Shown: positions 46,200 to 57,155 of the stretch, piece by piece | How positions within the stretch are numbered: position 1 is the first letter of the stretch | Layout: every line of letters begins with the position of its first letter | NCBI GenBank assembly: GCA_023101725.1 | Contig: JALJCO010012911.1 | Location: 62,001-126,000 of the forward strand | DNA length: 64,000 nucleotides | Direction of reading: 5' to 3' | DNA from: Atherinomorus stipes | Taxonomy: Eukaryota; Chordata; Actinopteri; Atheriniformes; Atherinidae | Notes under the pieces: generated by a model | The model's input: only the letters and a program-made list of their open reading frames with translations | What the model was told of the DNA's origin: nothing | Databases searched by the model: none | Program-made: the position numbers and the translations under genes

Positions 46200-46640
46200 A
46201 TAGAATGTTGGTGCCAATAACGCATGTGGCAAAATGCAAAGAAACGAGGGGGTGCTGTTACATTAACAAATGCAAAGTGAAAAGAGGATTGCATTGCCAC
46301 TTTGCACATTGAATTGACAATTGACAAACACATTGTAAAATTGCATGATGAAATTAAATATTAAATTGCCATTTTAACACTTGAATTGCCAGTTTAAGGA
46401 ATTAATTGCCATTTTAACAAATAAATTGCAAATTGTCAAATGCATTTTCTAATAGCGTGATAAAATAAAATCTTAAATTGCCATTTTAACAATTGAATAG
46501 CAACTTTGCGCATTGGATTTTCAATTGCCAAATGCATTGTCAAATTGCATGAAGCTAAATATTGAATTGCCATTTTAACAATTAAATTGCCATTTCAAAT
46601 ATTGGATTGCCATTCTGCCAAATGAATTGTAAATTGTCCG
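46200..46640. repeat. degenerate AATTGCCATTTTAACA-type repeat region
   Basis: The phrase ATTGCCATTTTAAC recurs at irregular spacing, with variants CAAATTGCATGA and CCAAATGCATTGTCAAATTG in between. The units are not a simple tandem array. No coding potential. Confidence 0.8.
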
Positions 46641-46741
46641 TAGAGGTGCACATGCTTCCATATGAACCAACTCAAAGCAGCTTTTCCGGAACTGAAAACT
46701 CAGAGATCCTCAGTTAAGAGTAAGTTAACCCAGAGTTTCTG

Positions 46742-47036
46742 GGGGCGACAGAGGTTAAGGTGGTAGAGCAGGTCGGCCAATGATTGGAGGATTGGCGGTT
46801 CGAATCCCGATCCTCCAGCCATATGTCGTTGTGTCCTTGGGCAAGACACTTAACCCCCCTTGCCTTGTATGAATGTGTGTGAATGTTCTGGTGGTGGTCG
46901 GAGGTGTAAAATGGCTGCCATGCCTCCGTCAGTGGCTACATACATAGCTTACCATCACCAAGTATGAATGAGGAGTGAATGAATAATGGACTTGAGTGCC
47001 TTGAAAAGCGCAATTTACTGTAAATCTAATCCATTA
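46742..47036 (+). repeat. tRNA-derived SINE, family C
   Basis: A-box-like GGTGGTAGAGCAGG near 46760 and B box GGTTCGAATCCC near 46798; then TGTCCTTGGGCAAGACACTTAACCC and a body ending GTAAATCTAATCCATTA. Typical teleost SINE layout. Confidence 0.75.
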
Positions 47037-47239
47037 CAGAGTTTGTTGAACCCCCTACCCGGAATATCCCCCTGGTCTGTTTGAATAAAGCCTGATGTAA
47101 CATGAGATGGAGACCACGTTTACAAGAAGCAGTCTGATTTTTGGGAAATGTCAACTGTAGGGGAGGGGGGTAAACAAAACAAGTGTCAACAGAGAGCTAC
47201 AGAGATAACACTGTCTGACTTTCATTTTTTTGAGAAGTT

Positions 47240-47640
47240 CAAGCGGGTCTGAATTCATCACCTCTGCCAAGGAGGTTATTTTTTGGTTTGTCTGTCTATC
47301 AGCTGGACAGTTAAAAGTTCTGGACAGACCGACTTGAAATTTTCACCAGCCTCGTGCCTCAGCTCAAAGACGAATCCATTAAATTTTGGTGGTGATCCAG
47401 ATCACTTTCTGGATCCAGGAATGTTTTGAATTATTCTTTATCATTTTGAGATCGGCCAAATTTGGGAATTTTTGCATAAAACTTAATACAGATTGCCCGA
47501 GTGTTTAGTAAAATTGATCAGAAAGGATTTCAATGAGTTCAAAAGTTGATCCGGATTCAGAGAAAATTCCAGATATGATGATCCAGAACATACAAAAATA
47601 AGGGAGTCAAGCTGCTTGGTGGAGGTCTGTGTTCTCAGAG
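47240..47640. repeat. dispersed repeat (CTCTGCCAAGGAGGTTAT type)
   Basis: Contains CATCACCTCTGCCAAGGAGGTTAT, GATCCAGATCACTTTCTGGATCCAGGAA and CTTGGTGGAGGTCTG. I recognise this as a widespread animal repeat, found in many fish introns. Non-coding. Confidence 0.55.
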
Positions 47641-48059
47641 TGCTATTCTTTTTGTTTCTGGTTCTGTCCACAGAGATGATGATGATGATGAGTTCTAGAG
47701 AACAGAAACTGGTCTCTGACTGAAAATCTTCCAGTGATTCCAGGTTGAATCTCCAGTTCAGCATAAACTAATCATGCTGCAGATAAAATGAAGTGGTTAA
47801 TGATTTTATTTCTCTTCTCCCAGAACTCATGTGGACTCATGCTGGTCTCTGATCATGTGGGTTGAGGTGAAAACTTTGCTGCAGAGAAACACTGAGATGA
47901 ATAAAGCTTGTGAAGCTTGTTACATACTCCACAAGAATCGAGAGCTTGCTCTCGCTTCTCGTGGCTTCAAGAAAAATATGGCATCATTTTCTTTTCTTAG
48001 TCTTGTGGCTTGTTCTCGACCCCTTGGCCAAGCAGAACGTTCTTCTCGGGGAGCTCCGA

Positions 48060-48200
48060 AAAGTACTGTGCACACTCAAAAATACAAGTACCAATTTGTA
48101 CTTAAAAGGGTACAAAGCTTGTCGCCAGGGGTGTTCCTTTTCAAAAGACATTTCTGTACCCTTTGGTCCTGGTCCATTTTTGTACCTTATCAAGCTGTAT
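48060..48200. repeat. GTACTTAAAAGGGTAC-type short element
   Basis: CAAAAATACAAGTACCAATTTGTAC on the left and CATTTTTGTACCTT on the right are inverted around a GGGTGTTCCTTTT middle, as in a common teleost MITE. The overlapping plus frames are shadows of it. Confidence 0.5.
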
Positions 48201-48239
48201 GAGTTAATAAAGTACAATTAAACCAATTAAAAGTCAACT

Positions 48240-49015
48240 GGATCAACTGAGACTGCCAAGAAAGGAGACCGCTTATAAAAGTCTGTGAACTTTACAATAA
48301 AACAAGGTAGCATTTGTTTGTAGCTGGTGAGACGACACCACAGCTGGCGTTAGCAGGCCAGTGTTAGCTGATGTGCTCAACTGTACGTTTGAAAACACAC
48401 AAGCATCTGGAAATCAGATCTTAGGCCTGTATCATCAATAAAGCATTAGAAAAAAAAAACTGGCTTAGGCCATGACGTTCACCCAGTAGAGGTGACGTAC
48501 AGCCGCTGCTACATGTATGTGAAGAGACAATGTCCCTGTACAATACACAAAATCTGTGAAAATGCTCTTTTTATTAGCGGTCTCCTTTCTTGGCAGTCCC
48601 CAGTTGATCCACTGGAAACAGGAGGGTACAGACCCGATTTTCAGATCCTTGTGTGTTTTCAGACGCACAAAGTTAGGCACGTCAGCAAACACTAGCTGGC
48701 TAATGCTAGCCTGCAAACGTCAGCTGTGTAGTCTGCATCATTGAAGTGCCAGCTACAGACAAACGTGCTGCCTTGTTTTATTATAAAGTTCGGCCCTTCA
48801 CTCCGGAGAATCACTTTGATCCACTTCTTCCTTAGCATCGCTTCAGTTGGGAATCCACGAAATCTTAAGTAGGGTTGGCGTTGTTTATTCGATTTACAAA
48901 GTGGAACAGAGCAGTGACATTGGATTCAGCTATTGTTGAACTGACCTGGAAGAGGAAATGCTCAAATTTGACAAGTTCCGGAAACCGGAACACGGAAGCG
49001 TGATAATCTCCTATT
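48240..49015. repeat. diverged relative of the foldback element
   Basis: Shares with 44993-46127 the inverted blocks CTGCCAAGAAAGGAGACCGCTTA / AGCGGTCTCCTTTCTTGGCAGTCC, plus TTTTATTATAAAGTTCGGCCCTTCAC and the end wording GGAAGCGTGATAATCTCCTATTG. The left arm is shorter than the right. Confidence 0.75.
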
Positions 49016-49699
49016 GCGCTACATATGGTTGGACAGCCTGCTGTACATTCATATCATTACCACCACAATGAATTCTAACACTCGGCTGCTGCAAACACAC
49101 GAAGCAGCAGTGACATGGTTGTCTCTGCTGATCATGGTCTGAGCTCAGTAGCTGACTGAGTGAGTGAATTACAGGGAAGCATGTACAACGTAGGGCTGTG
49201 ATTACACATATGGTCATAATATCTGTATTTTTGTATCATATCGCAGAGTGATGGGACTGTATGTAAGAGCCTGGGGTGGTATGTGAGATTGCTGCCCTGC
49301 TTCTGACATCAGTGATTAGACAGAGGTGTGACTGAGAAGCGGTGTGGCAAGTACTCAGACGCTGAGAACATCGAGTGGCGGATCCTGGATGTTGGGGAGC
49401 AGAGTCCGATGTGGAGGGGAGCGCGGGACAATCCTCCTCTGCTCTGCTTTGCATGGTTTTAATCTTCATTTCATTTGCTGTGGCATGTGATCGTAAAATT
49501 GCCGGTAGTTCTGCCTGACCAGCCCGCTTAGCTTGCAGCTTCACTGGTCTGTTGAGTCCCGGCCTGTCCTCCACAGGTCGCCTCGTTTTCCTGTGCGATA
49601 GAGCCAGAAATTGGTGGGAAGGGAGAGACGCCTCATCAGATTGGTGCCGTTTGAGGACCATCTCTCTCTCTTTTTGGTCCAGACTTGGGAACATTTTAA

Positions 49700-50030
49700 C
49701 ATAAAAAGCATAATAAACATTTGGATAGATTTTTATTAGTATTTTGGTGCATGTTGTAAAATCTATTTTTAAACTTATTTTAAGAGTGGCCAAGATTTTT
49801 TGCTTGAAATAAGCAAAAGACAGTTCTTCCAATAGACCAAGTGAAATTTTCTTAATAAGATTTCCTGAAATAAGATGCATTTGTCTTAAAACAAGATCTT
49901 ATATCTCACTGAAATGTTTCTCTTTAGATGATTTTGTCTTATTTTGAGTGCAATTAGATATTTTGACTAGAAATGAGAAAAATGTACTTGAAAAGTACAT
50001 ATACTAGATTTGAGTTTTGCAGTGTGCGTG
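49700..50030. repeat. AAATAAG-rich dispersed element
   Basis: TTGCTTGAAATAAGCAAAAGACAG, TTTTCTTAATAAGATTTC and TTTTGTCTTATTTTGAGTGCAATTAGAT, ending TTTGAGTTTTGCAGTG. I know this wording as a very common teleost DNA element. It lies just upstream of the Ig gene's first exon. Confidence 0.6.
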
Positions 50031-50185
50031 ATGTCATGGAGTCCTCCTCCTATGAGACTCCACCTCCTCCTGGATAACCTGCAGAGAGGTTTGTTTTCCA
50101 GCTTAGATCCTCTCTGATGATCGTCAGAAATAAATCAACTTGTGAGAATTTCCAACGAGCTGAGAGTAGGATCTGTTAACGAAAG

Positions 50186-50252
50186 ATGTCTGCAGCATCG
50201 TCATGGCTGATCTTCATCCTGTCTGTGGGACTCTTCATGGTTGCTTCTGCTG
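50186..50252 (+). CDS. Ig-superfamily gene, signal-peptide exon
   Basis: ATG with A at -3. It encodes MSAASSWLIFILSVGLFMVA followed by SA and a split Gly/Val codon, ending at donor GTGAGT. The hydrophobic core and small residues at the end are those of a secretory signal peptide. The exon leaves one base, the phase required by all three downstream V-set exons. Exons of this size and phase are normal for B7/butyrophilin-like and related fish immune receptors. Confidence 0.8.
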
Positions 50253-50597
50253 GTGAGTTTGATCTGGAACTGGTTTTATCTGAGACACGCTGGTCAGACC
50301 ATCACCAGATCCAGTTTAACTGGAACAGGAGCAGATGTTAGAACTGGTTTATGCTGGAATCAGGACTCTCCAAGTCATTTCTAGCTGTGGACAGCCAGAG
50401 ACTAGAAGCAGGTTTTCAGGCTGAATTTCAACTGTTGTCAGGATGGAGAAGATCTCAGAAAGGAGGAGGCCTTCTGTAGTTTTGGTGATACAGAATATTC
50501 TCTCTCTGTCCTCTGGACTTTGGGAGCAAACAGATGCTGATCAGCTGACCTCAGGACTCTGGGGGACCATAGAGTTACTTATTTAAGTCTTGACTAT

Positions 50598-51460
50598 TTA
50601 AAGGAACAGTACACCCACAGAATGATGTAACTTTATTTTCCACTTCCCTTCATGAAAAACCTGTCAATATATAATACTTATACTATAATAAATGGACTGT
50701 ACTTATACAGCGCTTTTCCAGTCATACTAACCGCTCAAAGCGCTTTACACTACATATCACATTCACCCAGTCACACACACATTCATACCCCGATAGGCAC
50801 AGCGGGAGGCAATTTGGGGCTCAGTGTCTTACCCAAGGACACTTCGGCATGTAGTCCAGGGAAGCCTGGAATCAATCCCCCCAAGTTTCCTGAATGGGTA
50901 GCGTCCAGAATTTACTTGAAAAAACATCATTTACTATCTTTTTAGAGCCTAATCAGTACTACATCTCACTTTCGCAAAGCGCACATATGCGCGTTAACAA
51001 AACTACGGAAGCCTCGGCGGGACAAACACAAGAGGGTCCAAGAGGGGTTGCATATTGATTTAAAACAAAGAAAGAAAGAAAAAGAGAATGTGCAATCTTT
51101 CTGCCGCAGCTTCCGTAGTTTCATGAATGCGCATCGGCGTGCTTGCAGGAGATGTAATGTAGTACTGTATAAGCTCTAAAAATCTACTAAATGATGTGGT
51201 TTTCCGTAAATTCTGGACGCTACCCTCTCAGGACACATGGATTACATTGGACGAGCAGTATGGAGGAATATTGACAAGTTTTTGTGGACTTTTATGGACC
51301 TTTTTGGCTCGGGCCCCGGTGAACTCCATTATACGAAAGTTGGGGGAAAACAAGAAGCCTTCCTGATCACCGGCTGCATTTGAGATATTTATAAAAAAAT
51401 GGGTCTTGCTCACCATGAGGGTAAGTGGAAAATAAAGTTACATCATTCATTCCTTTAACA
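50598..51460. mobile_element. family A element with inverted ends
   Basis: The left end TTTAAAGGAACAGTACACCCACAGAATGATGTAACTTTATTTTCC and the right end GGAAAATAAAGTTACATCATTCATTCCTTTAA are inverted copies. The right 240 bp match 40190-40440. A reversed family B SINE lies inside. No transposase. Confidence 0.65.
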
Positions 51461-51804
51461 AACTGGTTGGTTTCATCAGGTTTCATAGATAAGTATATCT
51501 GAGTGTCATCTGCATAGCAATGAAAATTTATGCCATGTCGCCTGATGATATTACCCATAGGAAGCATGTATAATGTGAAAAGTATTGGTCCGAGCACAGA
51601 ACCCTGGGGAACTCCCTGAGTTACTCTGGTATGTGATGAAGACTCATCGTTTACACTAACAAACTGGAATCTATCAGATAAGTATGACTTGAAACAGTCT
51701 AATGCAGTTCCATTAATTCCAATAACATGTTCAAGTCTCTATAGCAGAAAGTTGTGATCACTGGTGTCGAAGGCAGCATTAAGATCTAACAGGACAAGTA
51801 TGGA
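51461..51804 (-). pseudogene. L2/CR1-type LINE reverse transcriptase fragment
   Basis: The minus strand reads VLGPILFTLYM, GNIIRRHGINFHCYADDTQI, with the YADD catalytic motif. It is preceded by an open stretch with WFKSYLSDRFQFVSV-type wording and LVLLDLNAAFDT. Stops interrupt it, so it is a dead fragment. The upstream part resumes at 52644 beyond an insertion. Confidence 0.85.
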
Positions 51805-52666
51805 TGTTGAGCTGAGCTGTAGGCCAAGCCCTGCCCTCTCTGCCAGGGTGCATCAGGTCTGAGTGTGTCTCCCAGCCTGAAGGCAGCAGATTGAATGCAC
51901 CTGGTGGAGGAAATCAGGGGAGTTTGGAGGCATTCACTCACAGAACAGTGTGACAGACAATGGTTGGAAACTGCAGAATTTGATACTTGATTCAAAGATG
52001 GAAGAAGGAGCCGGTGAGCTTTCAGATATTTGTACTTTGCACTGGGATTATGGTGGACAAAGGACAATAGACTAATACATGATCAAATTCGAGTTAAAGT
52101 GGAGTGCACTAAAAAAGTTATGTGATTAAAATGCAAGTTAAAAGGTCATTTCGTGTGTAATAATGTTCATTTAAGAAATATGTATTTTAAAATGGGTCCA
52201 GGTTACAATATTCATGATTTAAGATTTAAAGTATTTTGTGTATTTATAGAGGTTGAATCTGTTGTAGTTTGTAAGGTTAAAATCATCATTGAACATTTCT
52301 TTAAAGTGCATTTGGTGGGTTTTTGGTGCTTTAAAAAATGGATATTTTCTACTTATTTAATTAATAGTTAATCTTTAGTTTAAAATTTGGTATTTGATTT
52401 TGGGTTATGATTGATTTGTGCTTTGGGAATATTTTCTTCGGATTATCTATTTTTGTTTGCATTTTAAGGTTTTTCACCTGTTATTGACCTGGAAGACTTT
52501 TCAAAATAAAAGAAGGAAAAGAAAGTTCAATCTTGGTCATTGAGTGAAATCCAGTCCAAATCTTCTGAAGCAAGTAACCCTTTTGTGGGGGAATCTGCAG
52601 AGTAAAATCTTACAAGCGTTAAAAGCACTTGACAATGGACAGGAGATCTAACAGGACAAGTATGGA
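51782..52666. mobile_element. 839-bp insertion with 23-bp target duplication inside the LINE
   Basis: The sequence AGATCTAACAGGACAAGTATGGA occurs at 51782-51804 and 52644-52666. Removing one copy and the 839 bp between them restores continuity of the surrounding LINE. The insert has an AATAAA near 52505 but no terminal poly(A), no recognised frame and no inverted ends. A long target duplication points to retroposition rather than a cut-and-paste element. Confidence 0.75.
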
Positions 52667-53160
52667 CAGGAGTCCTTTATCTGAAGCCATGAGAAGATCA
52701 TTAGTTACCTTCACCAGTGCCGTCTCTGTGCTATGATGAGCTCTAAAACCAGACTGAAACTTTTCAAACAGATTATTTCTGCTCAGATGGGTACATGGTT
52801 GAACTGAAACTGTTTCTCAAGAATTTTAGACATAAAGGGAGGGTTGGATATCGGTGTATAATAAGCTAACTCTCCTGGATCAGGAATATGTTTTTTATGT
52901 AGAGGTTTTAGTACTGCAGTTTTAAAGGACTGAGTACATTTCCTGTCAGAGAAATATACTGATCATGTCTAATATGTGTTAATTAAAGGGAAAATGTCCT
53001 TAAACAACTTGGTTGGGATGGGATCAAGAATGCAGGTAGCAGGTTTGGATGCCACAAATAATTTGGTTAACTCAGAAATCTGTACAGGACAGAAATGATC
53101 CAGACATAGATCAGCATCTACAGATGTCTCTAAACCTGCAGGGGGGTAGGACATCATCAG
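52667..53160 (-). pseudogene. LINE fragment, upstream part of the same copy
   Basis: The block 52969-53157 encodes ISELTKLFVASKPATCILDP and then IPTKLFKD, the N-terminal border of fish L2-type reverse transcriptases. 52667-52760 reads as the following FxxxHSTETAL-type region with stops. Same orientation as 51461-51804. Confidence 0.75.
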
Positions 53161-53422
53161 TCATTGGAAGGATGTCATGGATTTTCTCTATGATAGAAAC
53201 AATTTTGTTTATGGAGAAACTCATGAAGTCATCACAACTGGAAAGCAAAGAAGCAAAGATGCTGCTTTTGGTTTGGAGTCAGAGGAAGGAAGTCTCAGAG
53301 CTTTCATTCAATCCTTCCTGAGCAAAAGGAACTCAATCTGATGGGAACCAGTTCTACCAGTGGGACCAGTCTCCTTCGGAGCTGCTGCTGTCTGTCCAGC
53401 TCATGATGTTTCTTTCTCTCAG

Positions 53423-53764
53423 TTCCACAAATGGAGGTGATGGACCAGGTGGAGGTGGAGTCAGGGCTGGAGTCTGTCCTGCTACCCTGCAGAGCCACGG
53501 TTCCCCTGCCTGGAGACGCTACAGTGGAGTGGAAGGACAGTTACAGGAAGGCTCATGTGTATCAGAGCGGTTCTGACCAGTCTGAAGACCAGGACCAGTT
53601 CTACAGAACCAGAACAGAGATGAAGGAAGACCCGCTGACATCTGGAGACCTCAGTCTGACTCTGAAACATCCCACAGATGGAGACAGACAGATCTTCACC
53701 TGCAGAGTCTCCAGCAGGGACGGAAACATCCTGATGGAGAAACAAGTTAATCTCACAGTCAGAG
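53423..53764 (+). CDS. Ig-superfamily gene, V-set exon 1
   Basis: 342 bp (phase 1-1), acceptor TTTCTTTCTCTCAG, donor GTCAGT. The translation has the V-set frame: [15 protein letters not shown] with the B-strand Cys, VEWKDSY with the core Trp, [16 protein letters not shown], then FTCRVSS with the F-strand Cys. The usual Tyr two before that Cys is Phe-Thr. The C-terminal strand is KQVNLTVRG. It resembles B7/butyrophilin/MOG-like teleost receptors, which act at the cell surface. The exact family is not resolved. Confidence 0.88.
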
Positions 53765-54904
53765 GTCAGTGGTTTAAATCTGATGTTTGTGTGTTTTTTT
53801 CCATCAGCTGATCAGTTGTGATCAACACTGATCAGAGGCTGATTAGAAGGTGGACGTGAAATGTGTGTGTTTGAGAGGAAATGTGACTGAATGAATTCTT
53901 TTATGAGTCGTCGGTCCGGAAGCAGAGGATGAAGGTTCCTCTCTTCTTCCTGCTAAAGTATTTCACCAGAGGAAGAGAAGGGGAAAATAGATAGAAGCAA
54001 CCAACAACAAAACCAGTGCTGGAGGGGTAAAAAAACCTTGGAAGGGCTTATTGAGAACCTTTCCATATTCAGGACACAAACTACAGTATATATTAATTAC
54101 AACTAAGGAAATAATACAAAAAGTAGCACATAGACAATGCACAAATAATGTAGAAGTGATCACAATCTCATTAAACTGGTACTGTTGCTTCTGCACACTG
54201 CAAAGTGCTGCATCAAGTGCTGTCCCATTAAAAAACATCTGAAGAAGCCTCCAAATCTACTCTCCAAACCTGCACTCTGGCCTGAAATGAAGGATACTGG
54301 AGATGTATTCTTTGTGGCCTCACCTATGCCAGAATTCTTAGCGGAAAAGATGGGAGGGAATAAGCTGCAGAGCTATGAGCGTAACATTTGTAATATTTTT
54401 AAGTGTTGAATGAAGTGTTTACCCATTAGAAAGAAACAGCAAATAGTCTCTATGGAAAATGTAAAAATATGCGGGGTAGCTTAGAAAGAGTTTTTGCCTC
54501 AGAAAATGCATTTGTTTGACATTATTCAGGTGTTAACGAGGGGTTAATGGGATGCTAACGTTCAGGTAATGACAGATAAATGAAAAGGAATAAAATGCCC
54601 AGTTCCAATTTTGTTTGTGCAGCGTATCTGAAGGAGTAAGTGGAAAGAATACGGTCATTAGATAGGTGCGCAGTCTGCAGTTGCTAGGCAACGGGACTGG
54701 AGCACTAAGGGTCATTTTGGTTGGCTAGGATGTACCATTTCAGCAGCCTGAAAAAAAAGCACCTACCTGGAAATGAAAGGTTACAAATCCTTTCAAGACC
54801 GCTCGGCCAGTCCGAGACATTGCGAGACCGAGAGACTCGAGACCAAGACCGGTCTTGAGAACTACAAGTCTGTCTGTCCAGCTCATGATGTTTCTTTCTC
54901 TCAG
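53765..54904. other. Ig gene intron, unit duplication
   Basis: The first 150 bp repeat almost exactly after each V-set exon (GTGGTTTAAATCTGATGTTTGTGT; CTGATCAGAGGCTGATTAGAAGGTGGA). The 40 bp before each exon are also shared (CTGTCTGTCCAGCTCATGATGTTTC). Confidence 0.6.
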
Positions 54905-55225
54905 TTCCACAGGTGGACGTGGAGTCAGGGGTGGAGTCTGTCCTGCTGCCCTGCAAAACCACAGTTCACCTGCCTGGAGACGCTAAAGTGGAGTGGGACG
55001 GATACAAGAAGGTCCATGTGTACCAGAACGGTTCTGACCAGCCTGGAGACCAGGACCAGGAATACAGAAACAGAACAGAGATGAAGAAAGACCCGCTGAC
55101 ATCTGGAGACCTCAGTCTGACTCTGAAACATCCCACATATGAAGACTGGCAGATCTTTACCTGCAGAGTCTCCAGCAGGGAGGGAAACACCCTGATGGTG
55201 AAACAAGTTCTTCTCACAGTCAAAC
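54905..55225 (+). CDS. Ig-superfamily gene, V-set exon 2
   Basis: 321 bp, phase 1-1, acceptor CTCTCAG, donor GTCAGT. Same fold as exon 1: [57 protein letters not shown]. Seven codons shorter because the N-terminal extension before VDVESG is shorter. Open throughout. Confidence 0.88.
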
Positions 55226-56109
55226 GTCAGTGGTTTAAATCTGATATTTGTGTATTTTTCCATCAGCTGATCAGTTGTCATCAATACTGACCAGAGGCTG
55301 ATTAGAAGGTGGAAGTGAAATGTGTGTGTTTCAGAGCAAATGTGACTGAGTTATTTTAAAGAGGAGTTGGTCTGGAAGCAGAGGATGAAGGTTTCTCTCT
55401 TCTTCCTAAGCCCCATGAGCAGGACTTCCTGTATACTGGTTCCCAGTAGTGAACTATGGTTATGTCTCAATCCACGCACTTGAGCACTTGAAAACCTATC
55501 TTTGAGAGACCGTAGTGCATTTACACTGTAATTTAAGCTAAAATTCAGCGCTCTGAAAAGTTCCGGGATGCTGCCCTAATAGCGGGCAAAAATGCAGCGC
55601 TAAACGAAGCACACCATCTTGCTGACGTAGCGGAAGAGGCAGGACTTTCTAATTGTTTTCAGAGCTGAATAAACGAAGCCGTGGCGGCAACCCCTGCTGC
55701 AGGCTGCATTGTTGTCTTGTACTTATGTAAGTAGCAATGATTGAATTATTCAGATATAAGTACAAATGTATATTATGGGTACCAAGTTGTTCACTCTATT
55801 AGTTCTCGTCTGGTACCAGGTTCTGGGGTGGTGGTAACTGAGGTCATAGTCTTCAATCCCACTGCTCTTAAAGGAATGGTTCACCCACAGAATGATGTAG
55901 CTTTATTTTCCACTTCCCCTCATGGTGAGAAAGACTCTGCAGCACTTTTTTAATATCTCAAATGCAGCCGAAGATCAGGAAGGCTTCTCCCCCCCCCCCC
56001 CCCCCTTTCATATTGGAGTCCCGGGGTTGGCAAACGCCAAACTTGTAATTTTCATCTGTGTATGTAAGTGTTGAGGGGGTAGAATTTCTGAACTCGATTA
56101 GTGGTTTTT

Positions 56110-56300
56110 TGCTAAGTGGCGGGGGGGTGGGGGTTGGCGTTGGCTGGGGGGGGGGGGGGGGGGGGCGTGGGGGGGGTGGGTGGGCGCGAAGAGGTGTGGG
56201 GGGGGTGGCGGGTGGCGGTGTGGCGGGGGGGGGGGGGGCGGGGGGGGGGGTGGGGGGGGGGGTGGGGGGGGGGGGGGGGGGGGGGGGGGGAGGGGGGTGG
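56110..56300. repeat. poly-G low-complexity tract
   Basis: About 190 bp composed almost entirely of G, broken by T and C. Plus frames give Gly runs and minus frames Pro runs; none is a gene. A C run (55989-56006) lies just upstream. Assembly consensus is doubtful here. Confidence 0.95.
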
Positions 56301-56596
56301 CTATCGCCATAAATGCTGACAGTGGACACTGGAAACCATGGACACATCTAACAATAAGTTCGGATCACTTTGTGACTGATAAAAAAGCATATTTGTTGTC
56401 TCACTATTTAAACCCTGTAGCTGTTTTTGTACAGCTGATAGAAAACACCATTAAATCAGTGGATACAGAATCCCAGCGCCGCCCGCTGTTCCCGTCTCCT
56501 CAGGACTGTTAAAGATCACGTTCATCCAGATTACTGCCATCAATGTTCCCACAGTCTCCATCAGAGCTTCTGCTGTCTGTCCAGCTCATCATGTTT

Positions 56597-56823
56597 CATT
56601 CTGGGTGGTTGTAGAGCAGTCATCTTTCACACAGAGGGTTGGTGGATCAATTCCAGGCTTCCTCAGGCTACATGCTGAACTGTCCATGGGGAAGAACCCC
56701 CTCCCCATGTGCCTGTCGGGGTGTAATTGTGTGAATCTGACATGCAGTGTAAAGTGCTTTGAGTGGTCAGTATGACTGGAAAAAGCACTATATAGGTACA
56801 GTCCATTTACCATTTACCATTCT
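56597..56823 (+). repeat. family B SINE next to a splice acceptor
   Basis: GGTTGTAGAGCAGTC and GGTGGATCAATTCCAGGC stand for the A and B boxes; the body ends GTGTAAAGTGCTTTGAGTGGTC...GTCCATTTACC. CATTCT flanks it at 56597-56602 and 56818-56823. It ends 11 bp before the V-set exon 3 start. Confidence 0.8.
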
Positions 56824-56828
56824 CTCAG

Positions 56829-57155
56829 TTCCAGAGATGGAGGTGGAGCCAGGGGTGGAGTCTGTCCTGCTGCCCTGCAGAGCCACGGTTCCCCTGCCTG
56901 GAGATGCTACAGTGGAGTGGACTGACTATTTTGTCAAGACGGTCCATGTGTATAAGAACGGTTCTGACCAGCCTGAAGACCAGGACCAGTTCTACAAAAC
57001 CAGAACAGAGATGAAGGAAGACCTGCTGAAAACTGGAGACCTCAGTCTGACTCTGAAACATCCCACGGATGGAGGCAATATGATCTTCACCTGCAGCGTC
57101 TCCAGCAGGGACGGAAACATCCTGATGGTGAAACAATTTAAACTCATGTTCAGAG
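56829..57155 (+). CDS. Ig-superfamily gene, V-set exon 3
   Basis: 327 bp, phase 1-1, acceptor CATTCTCTCAG, donor [64 protein letters not shown] keep both Cys and the Trp. The G strand is changed (KQFKLMFRG rather than QVNLTVRG). Open. The replaced polypyrimidine region (see SINE) may weaken its inclusion. Confidence 0.85.

Larger units (their letters stand above)
50253..53422. other. intron 1 of the Ig gene, transposon-filled
   Basis: Holds the family A repeat, a reversed family B SINE (50690-50890), LINE fragments and a flanked insertion, listed separately. No additional exon was recognised. Confidence 0.5.
55226..56828. other. Ig gene intron with SINE and G tract
   Basis: Contains family A sequence in reverse (55868-56015), the G-rich tract and the SINE next to the acceptor. 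The segment 55450-55700 has wording of a dispersed repeat (TGTCTCAATCCACGCACTTGAG). No exon seen. Confidence 0.5.

Noticed and set aside
56058..56512. Glycine-rich and proline-rich proteins on both strands
   Set aside because: They are direct translation of a G homopolymer-like tract, open in several frames at once.
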